From positions 16,736,999 to 16,800,998 of the forward strand of contig NC_060956.1 in assembly GCF_910589235.1 (NCBI RefSeq): a DNA stretch of 64,000 nucleotides, read 5' to 3'. Shown in pieces: positions 62,000-64,000 of this stretch (position 1 is the stretch's first letter; each line of letters starts with the position of its first letter). Source of the DNA: Vespa crabro. Lineage: Eukaryota > Arthropoda > Insecta > Hymenoptera > Vespidae. Below the pieces are notes generated by a model. The model saw only the letters and a program-made list of their open reading frames with translations, was not told the DNA's origin and searched no databases. A program made the translations under genes and the position numbers.

Positions 62000-62447
62000 A
62001 TATATCTTCCAACTATTCAAAGATATATTTTCACGTTAACGGGATATCAAATTGAAAAAGATGATTCAATTCCCACGTCAAAAAAATTGAAAGGGAAACG
62101 GTAATTAATTTTTAAAATACGTACAATTTTTTAGCTTAATTCTTATTGATTTCACCCATTTTCTTCTATTAAAAAAAATTCAACATACAAACGTTAACAA
62201 AGCTTTACTCTAGTAGTATTCTTTTTCGTTGTAGAATTCTCTTCGTTTCTTCTTTGAGGAATAGAGAATCGATGAGAAAGGAAGCTGCATTTTGAGAAAA
62301 GTCGGACGAACCGAAGAAAGCAGCTGTCTTTTCTTTCCAAGTTTTTTGATTAAATCTGTTCTCTGTTTTCCAATTAAGAAAGAAAAAATGGCGGAAAGAA
62401 AAATGGATAGGTAGAAGAGAAATGAAAAAGAAGAACAGAGAAAGACA
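61506..62447. other. Unique then T-rich DNA
   Basis: Unique CpG-bearing stretch 61510-61860, then AT-rich DNA with a T tract at 61981-61999. No supported exon. Confidence 0.4.
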
Positions 62448-62490
62448 AAGAGAGAGAGAGAGAGAGAGAGAGAGAAAGTGAGAGAGAGAA
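62448..62490. repeat. (GA)n tract
   Basis: GA repeats with one AAGTG interruption. Confidence 0.95.
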
Positions 62491-63090
62491 AAAGGAAGGT
62501 TGGAAAATATCAACATTCTTGTTTAGATCAGATTGGAAATTGGGCCAAATAGGGTTTCGAAAAAAATTGAAGGAAACTGTGTTAGGTCATTAATATATAA
62601 TAATAGATTCAAAAGAGATTTGCGGGACAAGAGTTTTTCATTGAAAATGAATAGTCAAATTCGATTAATATATAAATTTCATATGTGTTTAGATACTCTC
62701 GATTTAAAATTCGTTTAAATATCACGCTTTTTTTAATTTCAAACAATAAAAATACAAGATATTTAACGTTTAGTTTTATTGCAAGTCTCTTCATAATTTT
62801 AATTTATAACAAATTAGATTATTCAAAAGATAAATATGATCGATATAACGTTTAATAAATTTAACAGATATAAAAAATAAATTTTATATTACATGTATGT
62901 GTATATATGTGTGCACGCGTTTGCATGTACATATACATGTACATGTGTATATAATAATATAATACTTATGAAATTTAATACATTATAATATAACTTTAAT
63001 AAATTTTAATTTTAATTTCGAATTGAATATAATTTAATTTTCAACTTTAAATATTTAAAGTTAAACAGAATTTCAAGTTCGCCAAGGGAA
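62491..63090. other. AT-rich DNA
   Basis: Includes a compound TG/TA stretch (62893-62950). No gene seen. Confidence 0.5.
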
Positions 63091-63560
63091 AATAAAAATG
63101 TGGAACGACGCGGAGAGACGCCGTAAATATTATATCTCTTTTTCTCTTTGTGAAACTCTCTTTTCGAAAAAAGCACTGGCAAGGGTCGGAAATAAAGTTC
63201 CCGGCGTGTTGGCTACAGCTTTTCAACGTGCTTTACTGTGGCAACGAGAACGACTACTGTATACCAAGAGAGAATTCTCTCTTGGCTGCGAACGTGTGCG
63301 CGCGCGCACGCGTAAGATCCTCTTGCGATGATTCTTTTCGGCGTTTCCATTTATCATCGGCGAGAATCGAGGCGAGAGGCTTTGTATCGTTCCTTCGTAA
63401 GAAGCAAGTCGAACAATGGGGCCACAGGAAAATAATTGCGAGGATTGCCGTTGGAGCCGTGATGTCGGTCGCTGATATCATCCTGATTGGCTGTGTTGCT
63501 CGCATTCCATTTGAGATTTTCCTCTCGCAAATAAATTTCCTTTTCACAATCCATATTAAC
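63091..63560. other. Unique CpG-bearing block with palindrome and Z-DNA-type tract
   Basis: Repeat-free, balanced composition, with frames of 77-147 codons open on both strands. It holds a 22-bp perfect palindrome (63264-63285) and a 23-nt alternating purine-pyrimidine tract (63292-63314). The 147-codon + frame has a hydrophobic segment (IIARIAVGAVMSVADIILIG) but no splice signals or recognised family. Confidence 0.25.
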
Positions 63561-64000
63561 TACCGAAATATTGAAATTATGTATTACTCCTAAGATATTT
63601 AATGGTACGTTATTTATTTCATAGAAATAACTCTTTTATAGAAAAAACTCTTATTTCATTGATAATTTCTACTTAATGTTTGTTGTAAACAACAATTGTA
63701 AACAATTTATCGTAAAGGAGAAAAGGGAAAAAAAAATTGATGCAATACCAATGTAGTTGTATGAATAATCGAATCAAGTAAAATTTGCTATTTCCTTTTT
63801 TCTTATTTTATTTTTTTGTTTCTTTTGGTTTTTATTTCATATAAACTTATCTTATTATCTTAACATACGGAAGATCTAAGATGACTATGAAACTTTATCA
63901 TGAATGCAAAATGTTGTTTCATCGTCTCGAATATCCATGTTAAGGTAACGGTGCTTCGGGCAAAGATAGAACATTATTTTAGAATATATAGGTATATATA
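63561..64000. other. AT-rich DNA to window end
   Basis: Nothing recognisable; a T-rich stretch at 63798-63840. Confidence 0.5.

Overview
The window looks like insect nuclear DNA, most likely from a hymenopteran (bee, wasp or ant). It is roughly two-thirds A+T with frequent CpG, very rich in (AT)n, (CT/GA)n and trinucleotide microsatellites, and its one certain gene has a 74-nt intron. No bacterial, viral, CRISPR or phage features are visible. Species cannot be named from the sequence alone.

Left edge (1-553): the last two exons of a tRNA isopentenyltransferase (TRIT1/MiaA family) gene on the + strand, recognised by its C-terminal C2H2 zinc finger, followed by a poly(A) signal. From about 0.55 to 5.5 kb is intergenic DNA with microsatellites and a few CpG-bearing unique islands.

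5.5-6.7 kb: the best promoter in the window. A CpG-rich, GA-rich block leads to an initiator with a downstream promoter element at the exact +28 spacing, then a probable non-coding first exon (6156-6681) ending in a strong GTGAGT donor.

6.7-64 kb: no recognisable protein domain was found. I read it as very long intron and/or regulatory DNA of the gene that starts at about 6.1 kb. The best internal exon is 23736-23806 (branch point, acceptor, start codon, donor; N-terminus MADQISSERKE). A second possible first coding exon lies at 51992-52018 (MSERLQYVD). Both are + strand and end in phase 0, so they could be alternative starts feeding one exon beyond the window; this is inference. Weaker exon candidates are given with low confidence.

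Structured DNA includes a 352-bp nested fold-back (MITE-like) at 56.2-56.5 kb, four tandem duplications of 110-220 bp, a GA minisatellite, a 22-bp perfect palindrome beside a 23-nt Z-DNA-prone tract, a G-quadruplex motif, and islands with clustered homeodomain-type sites. Most long open frames in the window are translations of CT/GA/AT repeats and are not genes. I found no convincing new biological system; the leads most worth testing are the alternative start exons, the fold-back element and a minus-strand insulin A-chain-like cysteine pattern.
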